Part shown: positions 7,417 to 15,229 of the stretch, in pieces
Layout of the letters: every line of letters begins with the position of its first letter
Position numbering within the stretch: position 1 is the stretch's first letter
Assembly: GCA_022790905.1 (NCBI GenBank)
Contig: JAAVYC010000218.1
Coordinates: 1-20,935, forward strand
Length of the DNA: 20,935 bases
From: Lachnospiraceae bacterium
GTDB taxonomy: Bacteria > Bacillota > Clostridia > Lachnospirales > Lachnospiraceae
Direction of reading: 5' to 3'
Notes under the pieces: generated by a model
Seen by the model: the letters and a program-made list of their open reading frames with translations, nothing else
Databases searched by the model: none
What the model was told of the DNA's origin: nothing
Program-made: the position numbers and the translations under genes

Positions 7417-8925
7417 TTATTTTTCATCCCAGTAGGCTGTCATGACCTCATTCAAACGCGTCCATTCTTTGTAACGTTCCTCATACGCTGCAAAAGTACT
7501 CTCATTTGGAAGAACAGGATCTTTGATCTTAACTGCTTTTTCAAAAGCTTCTTCATAGCTCTTGTATACTCCAGCACCAATTCCTGCTGCGATTGCGGAA
7601 CCGAGAGCTCCCGTCTCTTCACAGTCTACGCCCTCAATTGGAAGCTGTAACACGTCTGCAAAGATCTGATTCCATGCTTTACTTCTTGCCGTACCGCCTG
7701 TTAAACGAAGCACTTTAACTGGAAAACCTGCATTACGTAAAATATCAATATGATATTTATGGATAAACGCAACACCCTCTGCAACAGAATGGCAAATCTC
7801 TGCATAAGAAGTGTCAAGTTCAATGTTAAAGAAGTTTGCTTTTGCATTGACATGGATACTTGGCTGTGCAACAAATGGGCTAAAGAATACTTTTGCTTTT
7901 TCTACTGGCACAGATTCAATCAATTCATCCAATACTTGATAGAAGGAGACCCTTCTGTCATCTGCTTCCATCTTTGCAGTTCCTGCTAATGCTCTGGTAA
8001 ACCACTCATAGTTCGATCCTGATGCTCCTGTATAAGAGCAGTTCAGATACTGTCCTTTGTACAGATATGGCATATTAGAGGAAAGACCTGGTACGATCTT
8101 ATCCGAGTGTGTCTCGTTGATACACCAGGAACCTGCAACTGCTGTATAGACTTCATCTCCTGTTGCTCCGGAACCTACCAGACATGCCAAGATATCCATC
8201 ATACCGCCAACAACTGGTGTGCCTTCTGCGAGGCCTGTAATTGCTGCTGCTTCTGCCGTTACAGTTCCAACGATCTCTGTTGCCTCTGCCAATTTTGGAA
8301 GAGCATCCCACATTTCCGGAATTCCATAGAGATCCAATAATTCTTTAGAATAGTCCATGGTCTCCATATCAATCATGAAAGAACCACCAAAGCAGTTCAT
8401 ATCTGTTGCAAATACGCCTGTCAACTGATACATAATGTAATCTTTAAATGTCAAAACGCCGCCAATCTTATCATATACATCTCTCTCGTGCTCTTTATAC
8501 CAACGAAGGATTGGTCCTGGCTCGCCTGCAAAAGGTTCTCCCTTTACGATGTTGCTGATTTTTTCATATGTACCATCTTTTTTGTACATTGCGATGATAT
8601 CATCTGCACGGTGATCCTGTGAGAAACATCCAGGTGCAATCACTTCTCCGTTTTTGCCTAAGAATGTAACTCCGTTTCCGAAAGATGTAACTCCGATACC
8701 AGCGATATCTGTTGGGTTGATTCCGCCTTTTGTGATTGCCTCTTTGATCGTAACAGATGCCAGTGACCACAATTCTGCAATATCAAATTCTTCAAAGTCA
8801 TCTCTGCGCTTCTCAAAACGCATACTTGGTGTCGCTGCCTCTGAAACGATATTTCCGTTTGTGTCAAAAATAACTACCTTACTGGATGTGCTTCCTGCGT
8901 CGATTCCGATTAAAAATTTCCCCAT
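7417..8925 (-). CDS. FGGY-family carbohydrate kinase, L-xylulose kinase (LyxK)-like
   Basis: ATP-dependent sugar kinase predicted to phosphorylate a ketose or keto sugar acid before aldol cleavage. The protein has 502 residues and two FGGY domains. The N-terminal phosphate-binding loop is IGIDAGSTSSKVVIFD (6-21). The catalytic base is probably Asp244 in GTPVVGGMMD. The C-terminal adenosine loop is LTGGTARSKAW near 398-408, with the EETGALGSAIAAG block near 424-436. Spacing and wording of several blocks (ILRWYKEHE, GTPVVGG.D, the RLTGG.A.S.W stretch) recall E. coli LyxK more than XylB, but this is from memory. It lies between the class II aldolase gene and the second dehydrogenase gene, with an AGGAG-type ribosome site at 8925. 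It is not a KDG kinase, which would be a PfkB-family protein. The substrate cannot be named from sequence. Confidence 0.9.
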   Translation of the reverse strand: MGKFLIGIDAGSTSSKVVIFDTNGNIVSEAATPSMRFEKRRDDFEEFDIAELWSLASVTIKEAITKGGINPTDIAGIGVTSFGNGVTFLGKNGEVIAPGCFSQDHRADDIIAMYKKDGTYEKISNIVKGEPFAGEPGPILRWYKEHERDVYDKIGGVLTFKDYIMYQLTGVFATDMNCFGGSFMIDMETMDYSKELLDLYGIPEMWDALPKLAEATEIVGTVTAEAAAITGLAEGTPVVGGMMDILACLVGSGATGDEVYTAVAGSWCINETHSDKIVPGLSSNMPYLYKGQYLNCSYTGASGSNYEWFTRALAGTAKMEADDRRVSFYQVLDELIESVPVEKAKVFFSPFVAQPSIHVNAKANFFNIELDTSYAEICHSVAEGVAFIHKYHIDILRNAGFPVKVLRLTGGTARSKAWNQIFADVLQLPIEGVDCEETGALGSAIAAGIGAGVYKSYEEAFEKAVKIKDPVLPNESTFAAYEERYKEWTRLNEVMTAYWDEK

Positions 8926-8974
8926 AATAAATCTCCTTCTTTTTAATTAATGTCTCTTTATTACATAATGTTAA

Positions 8975-9859
8975 TTATGCCTTGTTTGCTGATCCCATCA
9001 GATCAATTTTTTCTTTTACAACTTCTTTTAATGCCTCTAAAGGTTTTTCATTTGCTCTGCTCACCCAGATTGACATCGTAGCAGACTCATCCAATTTTTT
9101 CTTTAACTCTGTGTAATATGCACTCATCATCTCAGAGTAGATATTCAATTTACAGATACCCTTTTCAATCGCTTTCTTTACCTGATCGTCCGGTGTTCCG
9201 GAACCACCATGCATTACCATCGGAACTTTAGAGATCTCATTTAAAGTGTCAAGACGGTCAAAATGCAATTTTGGTGTATGTACATAGACACCATGAGATG
9301 TTCCAACTGCAACTGCAAGACAATCTACGCCTGTTTCGTCGATGAAACGTTTCATCTCATCTGGATTTGTCAGATAATCATCTGGATTATCATAATCGTT
9401 ATCTGCTTTTGCCTCACCGGATATAATACCATCTCCTACGTGTCCCAATTCTGCCTCTACTGTTGCGCCATGGGCGTGTGCATACTCAGCAGCTTCTTTG
9501 GAAAGACGAATGTTTTCCTCCAATGGATGCTCAGAAGCGTCATACATAACAGAAGTAAATCCTGCGTCCACACATTTTTTCAAGAAATCCATATCCTTTG
9601 CATGATCTAAATGAAGACATACAGGAACACTTGCTTTTTTAGCCATCTGGCTTAAGCTGTAAACCCAGTAATCCAGCATATCGCCATTACCCTGTACTAA
9701 ATCAGGTGTCAGACCCATAAGGATAACCGGAGATTTTTTCTCCTCAGCTGCCTCCACAATCTTGATTGCCATTTCAATGGTACTTGCATCGAAAGCTCCG
9801 ACACAATATTTTTCTTTTCTTGCTTTCTCAAGCATATCTTTGATATTTACTAACGCCAT
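8975..9859 (-). CDS. Class II (metal-dependent) ketose-bisphosphate-type aldolase
   Basis: Predicted to cleave a ketose phosphate or related acid into dihydroxyacetone phosphate plus an aldehyde, as in the FbaA/GatY/IolJ family. The protein has 294 residues, nearer the short GatY/FbaA-class IIB length than E. coli FbaA (about 359). Family residues are present: catalytic Asp85 and metal ligand His86 (HLDHA, 83-87), Glu137 in EAELGHVG, His189 in GTSHGVY and His217 in MHGGSGTP. The phosphate-binding KLNIYSE is at 238-244. The motif reads HLDHAKD where many fructose-bisphosphate aldolases have HLDHG. The start at 9859 has AGGAGG upstream. A housekeeping fructose-bisphosphate aldolase role is possible, but the kinase/SDR/dehydrogenase context favours a dedicated catabolic aldolase. 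Confidence 0.92.
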   Translation of the reverse strand: MALVNIKDMLEKARKEKYCVGAFDASTIEMAIKIVEAAEEKKSPVILMGLTPDLVQGNGDMLDYWVYSLSQMAKKASVPVCLHLDHAKDMDFLKKCVDAGFTSVMYDASEHPLEENIRLSKEAAEYAHAHGATVEAELGHVGDGIISGEAKADNDYDNPDDYLTNPDEMKRFIDETGVDCLAVAVGTSHGVYVHTPKLHFDRLDTLNEISKVPMVMHGGSGTPDDQVKKAIEKGICKLNIYSEMMSAYYTELKKKLDESATMSIWVSRANEKPLEALKEVVKEKIDLMGSANKA

Positions 9860-9885
9860 TTTTTCCTCTTTTCCTCCTTGTCCTT

Positions 9886-10644
9886 CTAACGCATCAACAT
9901 TCCGCCCGTTGCGTCCAATGTGATTCCTGTCAAATAATCAGCTTTCTGAGAAGCCAGGAAAACAACTGCATTTGCGACTTCTTCCGGCTCTGCAACTCTT
10001 CCAATCGGAATTCTGCTCTTATAATAGTCCTCACGTTCTTTTAAAGCTTCATCTGTCATCGGTGTTCTCACCATTCCAGGCGCTACCGCATTGACATTGA
10101 TACCGTGCGATGCCATCTCTCTTGCCAGTGAAATGGTGAAGCCCACCAATCCTGACTTGGAAGCCGCATAATGTGCATGCCCCGTTGTCGAACCGTGAAA
10201 AGCTGCCTGTGAAACAATATTGATGATTTTTCCGGTCTCTTTTTTCGCAAGTTTTTTCTGAATGAAATATTTACTTAAGATGAAAGGAACCTCTAAATTT
10301 ACCTTCATGGTATTTTCAAACTCTTCCTCTTCCATCTCCACAACATATGCTGTTGGCCAGATACCCGCATTGTTCACCAGTACATCCAGACGGCCATAAC
10401 GCTCTTCCACCGTCTCCATCATTTTCTTCAAATCTTCTTTTTTCGATATATCAATACAGATTCCAGATATCTCCGGTCTGTATTTTTCCTGCATCTCTTT
10501 TACCAGCTCTTCCAGAAGTTTTTCGCTTCTTCCTGTGAACACGGGGATAGCCCCTTCCTGTGCTGCAACTTCACCGATTGCTTTTCCAAGACCTTTGGTA
10601 CTTCCGGTTACTAGAATCACTTTATCTTTCAGACCAAAATCCAT
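9886..10644 (-). CDS. Short-chain dehydrogenase/reductase, FabG-like fold, sugar or sugar-acid substrate likely
   Basis: NAD(P)-dependent oxidoreductase of 252 residues. Classical SDR features are TGSTKGLG at 13-20, NNAG at 91-94, catalytic Ser145, Tyr159 and Lys163 (YAASK), and the C-terminal YLTGITLDATGG typical of FabG-like or sugar/polyol dehydrogenases. The start at 10644 has AGGAGG eight bases upstream. It lies 24 bases after the first 2-hydroxyacid dehydrogenase gene and 26 bases before the aldolase gene. The context suggests oxidation of a hydroxyl of the incoming substrate to a ketone so the kinase and aldolase can act. It is not closely similar to the uxuB SDR at 812-1660. A 3-oxoacyl-ACP reductase label would be a generic name only. 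Confidence 0.9.
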   Translation of the reverse strand: MDFGLKDKVILVTGSTKGLGKAIGEVAAQEGAIPVFTGRSEKLLEELVKEMQEKYRPEISGICIDISKKEDLKKMMETVEERYGRLDVLVNNAGIWPTAYVVEMEEEEFENTMKVNLEVPFILSKYFIQKKLAKKETGKIINIVSQAAFHGSTTGHAHYAASKSGLVGFTISLAREMASHGINVNAVAPGMVRTPMTDEALKEREDYYKSRIPIGRVAEPEEVANAVVFLASQKADYLTGITLDATGGMLMR

Positions 10645-10668
10645 GAAAGATCCTCCTCTTTCTATTTT

Positions 10669-11661
10669 CTAAAAATCTTTCTGCATGATCTCACAGAGCA
10701 ATATCGGAGAATTCGTAAATGCATCTACGGTTCCTCCTGCCAAATGCGGTGTGATTGTTACATTGTCCAAAGTTACCAGTGGATAATCTTTTCCTGGCGG
10801 TTCCTCGTCAAATACATCGATTGCAGCTCCGCAGATCTGATAATTCTTCAATGCCTCATAGAGAGCTTCCTCATCCACGAGTCCGGAACGTGCGGTATTG
10901 ATCAAATATGCCGTCTTTTTCATCAACGCCAGTCTCTCTTTATTGATTAAGTGATGTGTCTCTTCTGTCATACGAGAATGAAGTGTAACAAAATCAGATT
11001 CTTTCAGTAATTCTTCTAAAGAAACTAACTGAACATAATCTGGAGCGCTCTTGGCATATGGATCATAAGCTAAGATCTTCATATCAAATCCTTTCATTCT
11101 CTGTGCCACTAACTGTCCAATCTTTCCGAGTCCTACAATTCCTACTGTCTTTCTCTGGAAATCAGGAACCGTATCTTTATTAGTATAATCGCGTACCCAT
11201 TTTCCTTCTTTCAGGTTGCTGTGAGCTTTTGCGATATTTCTGCTCTCACAGATCATCATTCCCACTGCGAAATCTGCCACTGCACAGGCATTTCTTCCTG
11301 GTGTATTGTAGACTTTGATCCCTTTTTCTTTTGCATAGGCTTCATTGACATTCTCAATACCACCGCGGAGAACGCCGATCGCTTTCAAATGATCACAGTA
11401 GTCAATCAATCTTTTTGTCATTGTACAGAACTGTGTAATGATGATATCTGCATCTTTTACTGCATCCAGAATTTCCTGTGGAGGTTCATAACTCTCGCTT
11501 CCCTCGGTCTCGACTCTCAGATTGATATTCTGAAGTTCTTCATAGTCTTTTAATGGCCACTGAATGGTTACTACCTCATGTCCAGCTTCTGCAAATGGCT
11601 GAAAGCCTTCTTTGATGTACTGTTCAGGGATCAATAAATCCCCAATTCCTACAATTTTCAT
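10669..11661 (-). CDS. D-2-hydroxyacid dehydrogenase family protein (first gene of the operon)
   Basis: Same family as the product of 6347-7393; it reduces a 2-keto acid or oxidises a D-2-hydroxy acid with NAD(P). The protein has 330 residues. The Rossmann motif GLGKIG is at 177-182. Catalytic Arg258 (NTARSG), Glu287 (VFDEEP) and His306 (TPHLAG) are all present. The C terminus ends soon after the last catalytic block (LLCEIMQKDF). Annotation as phosphoglycerate dehydrogenase would be too specific: there is no ACT or regulatory domain and no serine gene nearby. The start at 11661 follows GGGAGGAAAA. It is the first gene after a promoter plus leader terminator (11788-11918). Confidence 0.9.
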   Translation of the reverse strand: MKIVGIGDLLIPEQYIKEGFQPFAEAGHEVVTIQWPLKDYEELQNINLRVETEGSESYEPPQEILDAVKDADIIITQFCTMTKRLIDYCDHLKAIGVLRGGIENVNEAYAKEKGIKVYNTPGRNACAVADFAVGMMICESRNIAKAHSNLKEGKWVRDYTNKDTVPDFQRKTVGIVGLGKIGQLVAQRMKGFDMKILAYDPYAKSAPDYVQLVSLEELLKESDFVTLHSRMTEETHHLINKERLALMKKTAYLINTARSGLVDEEALYEALKNYQICGAAIDVFDEEPPGKDYPLVTLDNVTITPHLAGGTVDAFTNSPILLCEIMQKDF

Positions 11662-11787
11662 TGTTTTCCTCCCGTTTATTCTATAGTAATTTTTTTAGTA
11701 CTCTTTTTAATAGATTAATCCGTATGCTTTTTCCTTCCACCCCTTTTCCATTTTTTCAAAAACAAGGATTCATTCTTTCCAAAATCC

Positions 11788-11825
11788 AAAAATCGCCCAG
11801 GAAAAAAACTTCTTTTCCCTGGGCG
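11788..11825 (-). terminator. Intrinsic terminator in the leader of the 11661-5650 operon (attenuator candidate)
   Basis: On the minus strand the stem CGCCCAGG (11825-11818) pairs with CCTGGGCG (11801-11794), extended by four A-U pairs around a bulged G. It is followed by ATTTTTGG, a five-U run at 11792-11788. It lies downstream of a strong promoter (11890-11918) and upstream of the first gene at 11661. It will also end transcripts coming from aspS. Confidence 0.85.
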
Positions 11826-11856
11826 AATCTCCTACACAATTCATCCTTGTCTCTTT

Positions 11857-11873
11857 TATTGTAATGTACAATA
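11857..11873. promoter_or_regulatory. 17-base perfect dyad just downstream of the operon start site
   Basis: TATTGTA, three spacer bases, TACAATA. It covers about +10 to +26 of the predicted transcript from the promoter at 11890-11918. It could be a DNA operator or a small 5' RNA hairpin ahead of the terminator, perhaps part of an antiterminator target. It resembles the TTGTA/TACAA dyads at 20172-20417, but its spacer is longer. Confidence 0.5.
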
Positions 11874-11889
11874 GCTCTTCTATGGACTT

Positions 11890-11918
11890 ATAATAACAAA
11901 TTACTCCTTTTTTGTCAA
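11890..11918 (-). promoter_or_regulatory. Strong sigma-A promoter of the dehydrogenase-SDR-aldolase-kinase operon, overlapping the aspS stop
   Basis: Minus strand: -35 TTGACA (11913-11918), spacer 17, -10 TATTAT (11890-11895). The -35 overlaps the aspS stop codon (11915-11917). The start site would be near 11883, giving a leader of about 220 bases that includes the dyad and the terminator. I found no comparable promoter between the terminator and 11661. Confidence 0.75.
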
Positions 11919-13732
11919 CCTTTTTTCTGACTCTTATCCATCTCTTTTTCTAGTTCACTGACTTCAATTCCAAGCTCTTCCAGTTGCTTTTCATCTACCG
12001 AACTTGGAGCCTGTGACATCAGACAGGAAGCGTCTTTTACTTTTGGAAATGCTATGACATCACGGATAGAATCGCACTGCATCATCAACATCACCATACG
12101 ATCCAGACCATAGGCAAGTCCCGCATGAGGAGGGACACCATATTTGAAGGCATCTAATAGGAATCCAAACTGTTCATGTGCCTGCTCTTTTGTAAATCCG
12201 AGCACTTCTAACATTTTTTCTTGAATGTCATTTTGATGAATACGGACAGAACCACCGCCAAGTTCGGTACCATTCAGTACAATATCGTACGCTTTCGCGC
12301 GCACAGCTCCTGGATCAGAGTCAATCTTATCCCAGTCCTCCTCCATCGGCATTGTAAATGGATGATGCATTGCCATAAAACGATTCTCTTCCTCAGACCA
12401 TTCCAACAGCGGAAATTCCGTTACCCACAGAAAATGATATTGGCTTTTATCCAATAATTCCAACTGGCGTGCAAGTTCTAATCGAAGTGCTCCTAAGACG
12501 TCCCATACCACCTTATTTTTATCGGCCGCAAACAGCAATAAATCGCCCGGTTCTCCTTCCATTTTCTCCACAAGTGCCTGTAACGTCTCCTCGGACATGA
12601 ATTTTGCAAACGAAGATTTGTAGGTTCCATCTTCATTTACAGCCAAATATGCGAGTCCTTTTGCGCCATAGCCTTTCGCAAATTCCACGAGCTTATCTAT
12701 CTTTTTACGCGGCATAGCGCCCTGTCCTTTGGCATTGATTCCGCGAACAGAACCGCCATTTTCCAGTGCTCCCGTAAAGACTCCAAATCCACAATCTTTT
12801 ACAACGGAAGATACCTCTGTCAGCTCCATACCAAAACGGGTATCTGGCTTATCAGAACCAAAACGATCCATCGCCTCCTGCCAGGTCATTCTCGGAATTG
12901 GAAGTGAAACTTCTATGCCAATTGCTTCTTTAAACACATACGCTAACAGTCTCTCATTGACATCAATCACATCATCTACATCCACAAAGGCGAGTTCCAT
13001 ATCTGCCTGTGTAAACTCCGGCTGCCTGTCTGCTCTTAAATCTTCGTCGCGGAAACATCTCGCAATCTGAAAATAGCGGTCATATCCCGAACACATCAAT
13101 AACTGCTTATAGAGCTGCGGGGACTGTGGAAGAGCATAAAAGGAACCTGGATGTACACGGCTTGGAACCAGATAATCTCTTGCTCCTTCCGGTGTGGACT
13201 TCATCAGAATCGGCGTCTCGATTTCCAAAAAACCTTCCTGCTCCATAAAATTGCGAAGCAGCATAGCTACTTTGCTCTTCATCATAATATTTCGCTGCAG
13301 ATCCGGTCTTCTCAGATCGAGATAACGGTATTTTAGGCGGACTTCATCTTTCGTCTGGCAGTTTTCCTCAATTGGAAACGGCGGCGTCTCCGCCTCAGAG
13401 AGAATACGCATGTCTTTCGCAATGACCTCGATATCTCCTGTCTTTAAATTTTCATTTACTGCCGCACTTCTTTTTTGCACTACACCGATAACAGCCACCA
13501 CGAACTCATTCCTCAGGGTTCCGGCTTTTGCAAAATTTTCCGCGCCAACCTGCGGTTCATCGAAGACCACTTGCAGCAATCCGCTTCTGTCTCTTAAATC
13601 TATAAAAATTAAACTTCCCAGATTTCTTCTCTTTTGCACCCACCCCATCACGGTTACAGTCTCTTCGATATTCTGGTTCGAGACTTCCGTGCATCTGTGT
13701 GTCCTGTGCAATCCTTTCATTGATTCTGCCAT
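11915..13732 (-). CDS. aspS: Aspartyl-tRNA synthetase
   Basis: Charges tRNA-Asp with aspartate (class IIb synthetase). The protein has 605 residues, the bacterial length including the GAD insertion. Visible blocks: the N-terminal OB anticodon-binding fold (VMGWVQKRRNLGSLIFIDLRD, about 28-49), QSPQLYKQLLM (about 203-213), class II motif 2 FRDEDLRADRQPEFTQ (about 227-242) and motif 3 GLAYGLDRMVMLMM near 540-553. It follows hisS by 35 bases with GGAGG before the ATG, the common hisS-aspS operon of Firmicutes. It has an ordinary lysine-rich tail (KEMDKSQKKG). Confidence 0.98.
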   Translation of the reverse strand: MAESMKGLHRTHRCTEVSNQNIEETVTVMGWVQKRRNLGSLIFIDLRDRSGLLQVVFDEPQVGAENFAKAGTLRNEFVVAVIGVVQKRSAAVNENLKTGDIEVIAKDMRILSEAETPPFPIEENCQTKDEVRLKYRYLDLRRPDLQRNIMMKSKVAMLLRNFMEQEGFLEIETPILMKSTPEGARDYLVPSRVHPGSFYALPQSPQLYKQLLMCSGYDRYFQIARCFRDEDLRADRQPEFTQADMELAFVDVDDVIDVNERLLAYVFKEAIGIEVSLPIPRMTWQEAMDRFGSDKPDTRFGMELTEVSSVVKDCGFGVFTGALENGGSVRGINAKGQGAMPRKKIDKLVEFAKGYGAKGLAYLAVNEDGTYKSSFAKFMSEETLQALVEKMEGEPGDLLLFAADKNKVVWDVLGALRLELARQLELLDKSQYHFLWVTEFPLLEWSEEENRFMAMHHPFTMPMEEDWDKIDSDPGAVRAKAYDIVLNGTELGGGSVRIHQNDIQEKMLEVLGFTKEQAHEQFGFLLDAFKYGVPPHAGLAYGLDRMVMLMMQCDSIRDVIAFPKVKDASCLMSQAPSSVDEKQLEELGIEVSELEKEMDKSQKKG

Positions 13733-13767
13733 TTTTTATTTTCCTCCATCTATATCACTCGTCCATT

Positions 13768-15018
13768 TTAGCGGCGAAAGACTTCTACAATTTCCTCATA
13801 TCCCTCTTTTGCCAATTGTTCTTTTTGGAATTTTTTATTTTTATTCATACGGCTGATTAGCACTTGTAAGCCCTCTTTCCGCTCTTTTTGTGCTTTCTGT
13901 ATGACTTCGCAAAGTTTATCAGAAGAGTATCCTTTCTCAATCAAATAGGCTTTCTTTTTCGGCTGGGTTGGAATCTGGAATCCGCTCTCTAATAGCAGGA
14001 GCACAATCCGCTCAAATCCAATCGAAAATCCGCATGCAGGAACATCTTTTCCTGTAAACCTGCCGACCATCTTGTCATAGCGGCCTCCGCCTCCGCAGCT
14101 TCCGCCAAATTCCGGAATCGCAATCTCGAAGATAGTTCCCGTATAATAGGACATCCCCCTGACCAGTGTCGGATCAAAAACCATCTCAAAATCGGCTTCT
14201 TTTGTCGCCTCCACACTCGCAATAATCTCCTGCAAGCCCTCTGCAACCTCTTCTTCTAATTCTTCTTTTAAAGTATCTGCCAGATAGGCAACTCCGTTAT
14301 CTGTCGTCTCAATTTCCCGGAACAGCTTCAAGTATTTTTCGATAGACGTTTTTGCATAACCTTCATTTTCCAGCTCCTGTGCTACTCCCTCTAGCCCGAT
14401 CTTGTCCATTTTGTCCAAAATAATAAAGACAGTATCATAATCTTCCTCGGCAAATCCGCTGTATTTTGCCATGGCTTTTAGGATTCTTCTCTCGTTAATG
14501 CGAATCTGGAAACTTTTAAATCCCAATTTTCCAAGAGTTGTCGTCGTCGCTAAAATCAATTCGATCTCCGCTAAATTACTCGGTTCGCCTAAAATATCAA
14601 TATCACATTGCATGAATTGGCGGTAACGGCCTCTCTGCGGCCTGTCCGCTCTCCACACATTTCCCATCTGAAGTGCTTTAAATGGAGATGGAAGATCATT
14701 GGCATTGTTAGAATAATAGCGCACCAATGGCACTGTCAGATCGTAACGCAGTCCCATATCGACCACATCCAAATCCGTCTTTGCTGTCTCTAAATTCAAC
14801 TTTTCTCCGCGCTTTAAAACCTTAAAAATTAATTTTTCATTCTCTCCGCCCTGTTTGCTGCTGAGATTTCCAATATCTTCCAGACACGGGGTCTCGATTG
14901 AAGTAAACCCAAACCTGCCGTATGTCTCTTTGATGACATCGATGACATAATCTCGAATCTGCATCTCCTGCGGCAGAATATCTTTCATTCCATTGACCGG
15001 CTTCTTCTTTAATGCCAT
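13768..15018 (-). CDS. hisS: Histidyl-tRNA synthetase
   Basis: Charges tRNA-His (class IIa). The protein has 416 residues, close to the usual 420-430. The start MALKKKPVNGMKDILP is typical of the N-terminal motif. Motif 2 is VWRADRPQRGRYRQFMQCDID (121-141). The histidine-specific arginine block is LVRGMSYYTG, with Arg287 intact and Ser where many enzymes have Asp. GGGGRYD follows at 309-315, and motif 3 GFSIGFERI is at 330-338. The C-terminal anticodon-binding part is somewhat short and divergent, ending EEIVEVFRR. The ribosome site is GGAGG. It is first in the hisS-aspS operon, from the promoter at 15058-15086. No histidine biosynthesis genes are adjacent. Confidence 0.97.
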   Translation of the reverse strand: MALKKKPVNGMKDILPQEMQIRDYVIDVIKETYGRFGFTSIETPCLEDIGNLSSKQGGENEKLIFKVLKRGEKLNLETAKTDLDVVDMGLRYDLTVPLVRYYSNNANDLPSPFKALQMGNVWRADRPQRGRYRQFMQCDIDILGEPSNLAEIELILATTTTLGKLGFKSFQIRINERRILKAMAKYSGFAEEDYDTVFIILDKMDKIGLEGVAQELENEGYAKTSIEKYLKLFREIETTDNGVAYLADTLKEELEEEVAEGLQEIIASVEATKEADFEMVFDPTLVRGMSYYTGTIFEIAIPEFGGSCGGGGRYDKMVGRFTGKDVPACGFSIGFERIVLLLLESGFQIPTQPKKKAYLIEKGYSSDKLCEVIQKAQKERKEGLQVLISRMNKNKKFQKEQLAKEGYEEIVEVFRR

Positions 15019-15057
15019 TGTAGTTCCTCCATCCTCTTTCTCTCTTTTTACTATAGG

Positions 15058-15086
15058 AATCTATCTCAAAACTTACATTTTGTCAA
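15058..15086 (-). promoter_or_regulatory. Predicted promoter of hisS-aspS
   Basis: Minus strand: -35 TTGACA (15081-15086), spacer 17, -10 TAGATT (15058-15063, four of six). The start site near 15051 leaves only about 33 bases before the hisS ATG. There is therefore no room for a T-box leader. Confidence 0.6.
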
Positions 15087-15148
15087 TATATCTTACTATA
15101 TCGTTTGCAACTTTCCCCAAAACAACAACGTACGTAAGAATTTCCTAT

Positions 15149-15182
15149 ACAGAAAGAAACAGCCTCGTTTTTATGAGACTGT
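15149..15182 (-). terminator. Intrinsic terminator after the flavoenzyme operon
   Basis: On the minus strand ACAGTCTC (15182-15175) pairs with GAGGCTGT (15166-15159) with one G-U pair and an eight-base loop. It is followed by TTTCTTTCTG. It lies 48 bases past the stop codon at 15230 and ahead of the hisS promoter, separating the two operons. Confidence 0.8.
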
Positions 15183-15229
15183 CCTTTCATTCTATATTTT
15201 TTTAAAGGGGGTATTTTTTACTAATTTTT

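Noticed and set aside
7417..8925. The FGGY kinase as the missing KDG kinase of the glucuronate pathway
   Set aside because: KDG kinases belong to the PfkB/ribokinase family; this is an FGGY protein in a separate operon, so KDG kinase and KDPG aldolase must lie elsewhere.
10669..11661. Annotation as serA (phosphoglycerate dehydrogenase)
   Set aside because: No ACT or intervening regulatory domain and no serine biosynthesis context; only the general family is supported.
15019..15057. T-box leader upstream of hisS
   Set aside because: Only about 33 bases lie between the predicted start site and the ATG, and no T-box-like sequence is seen.
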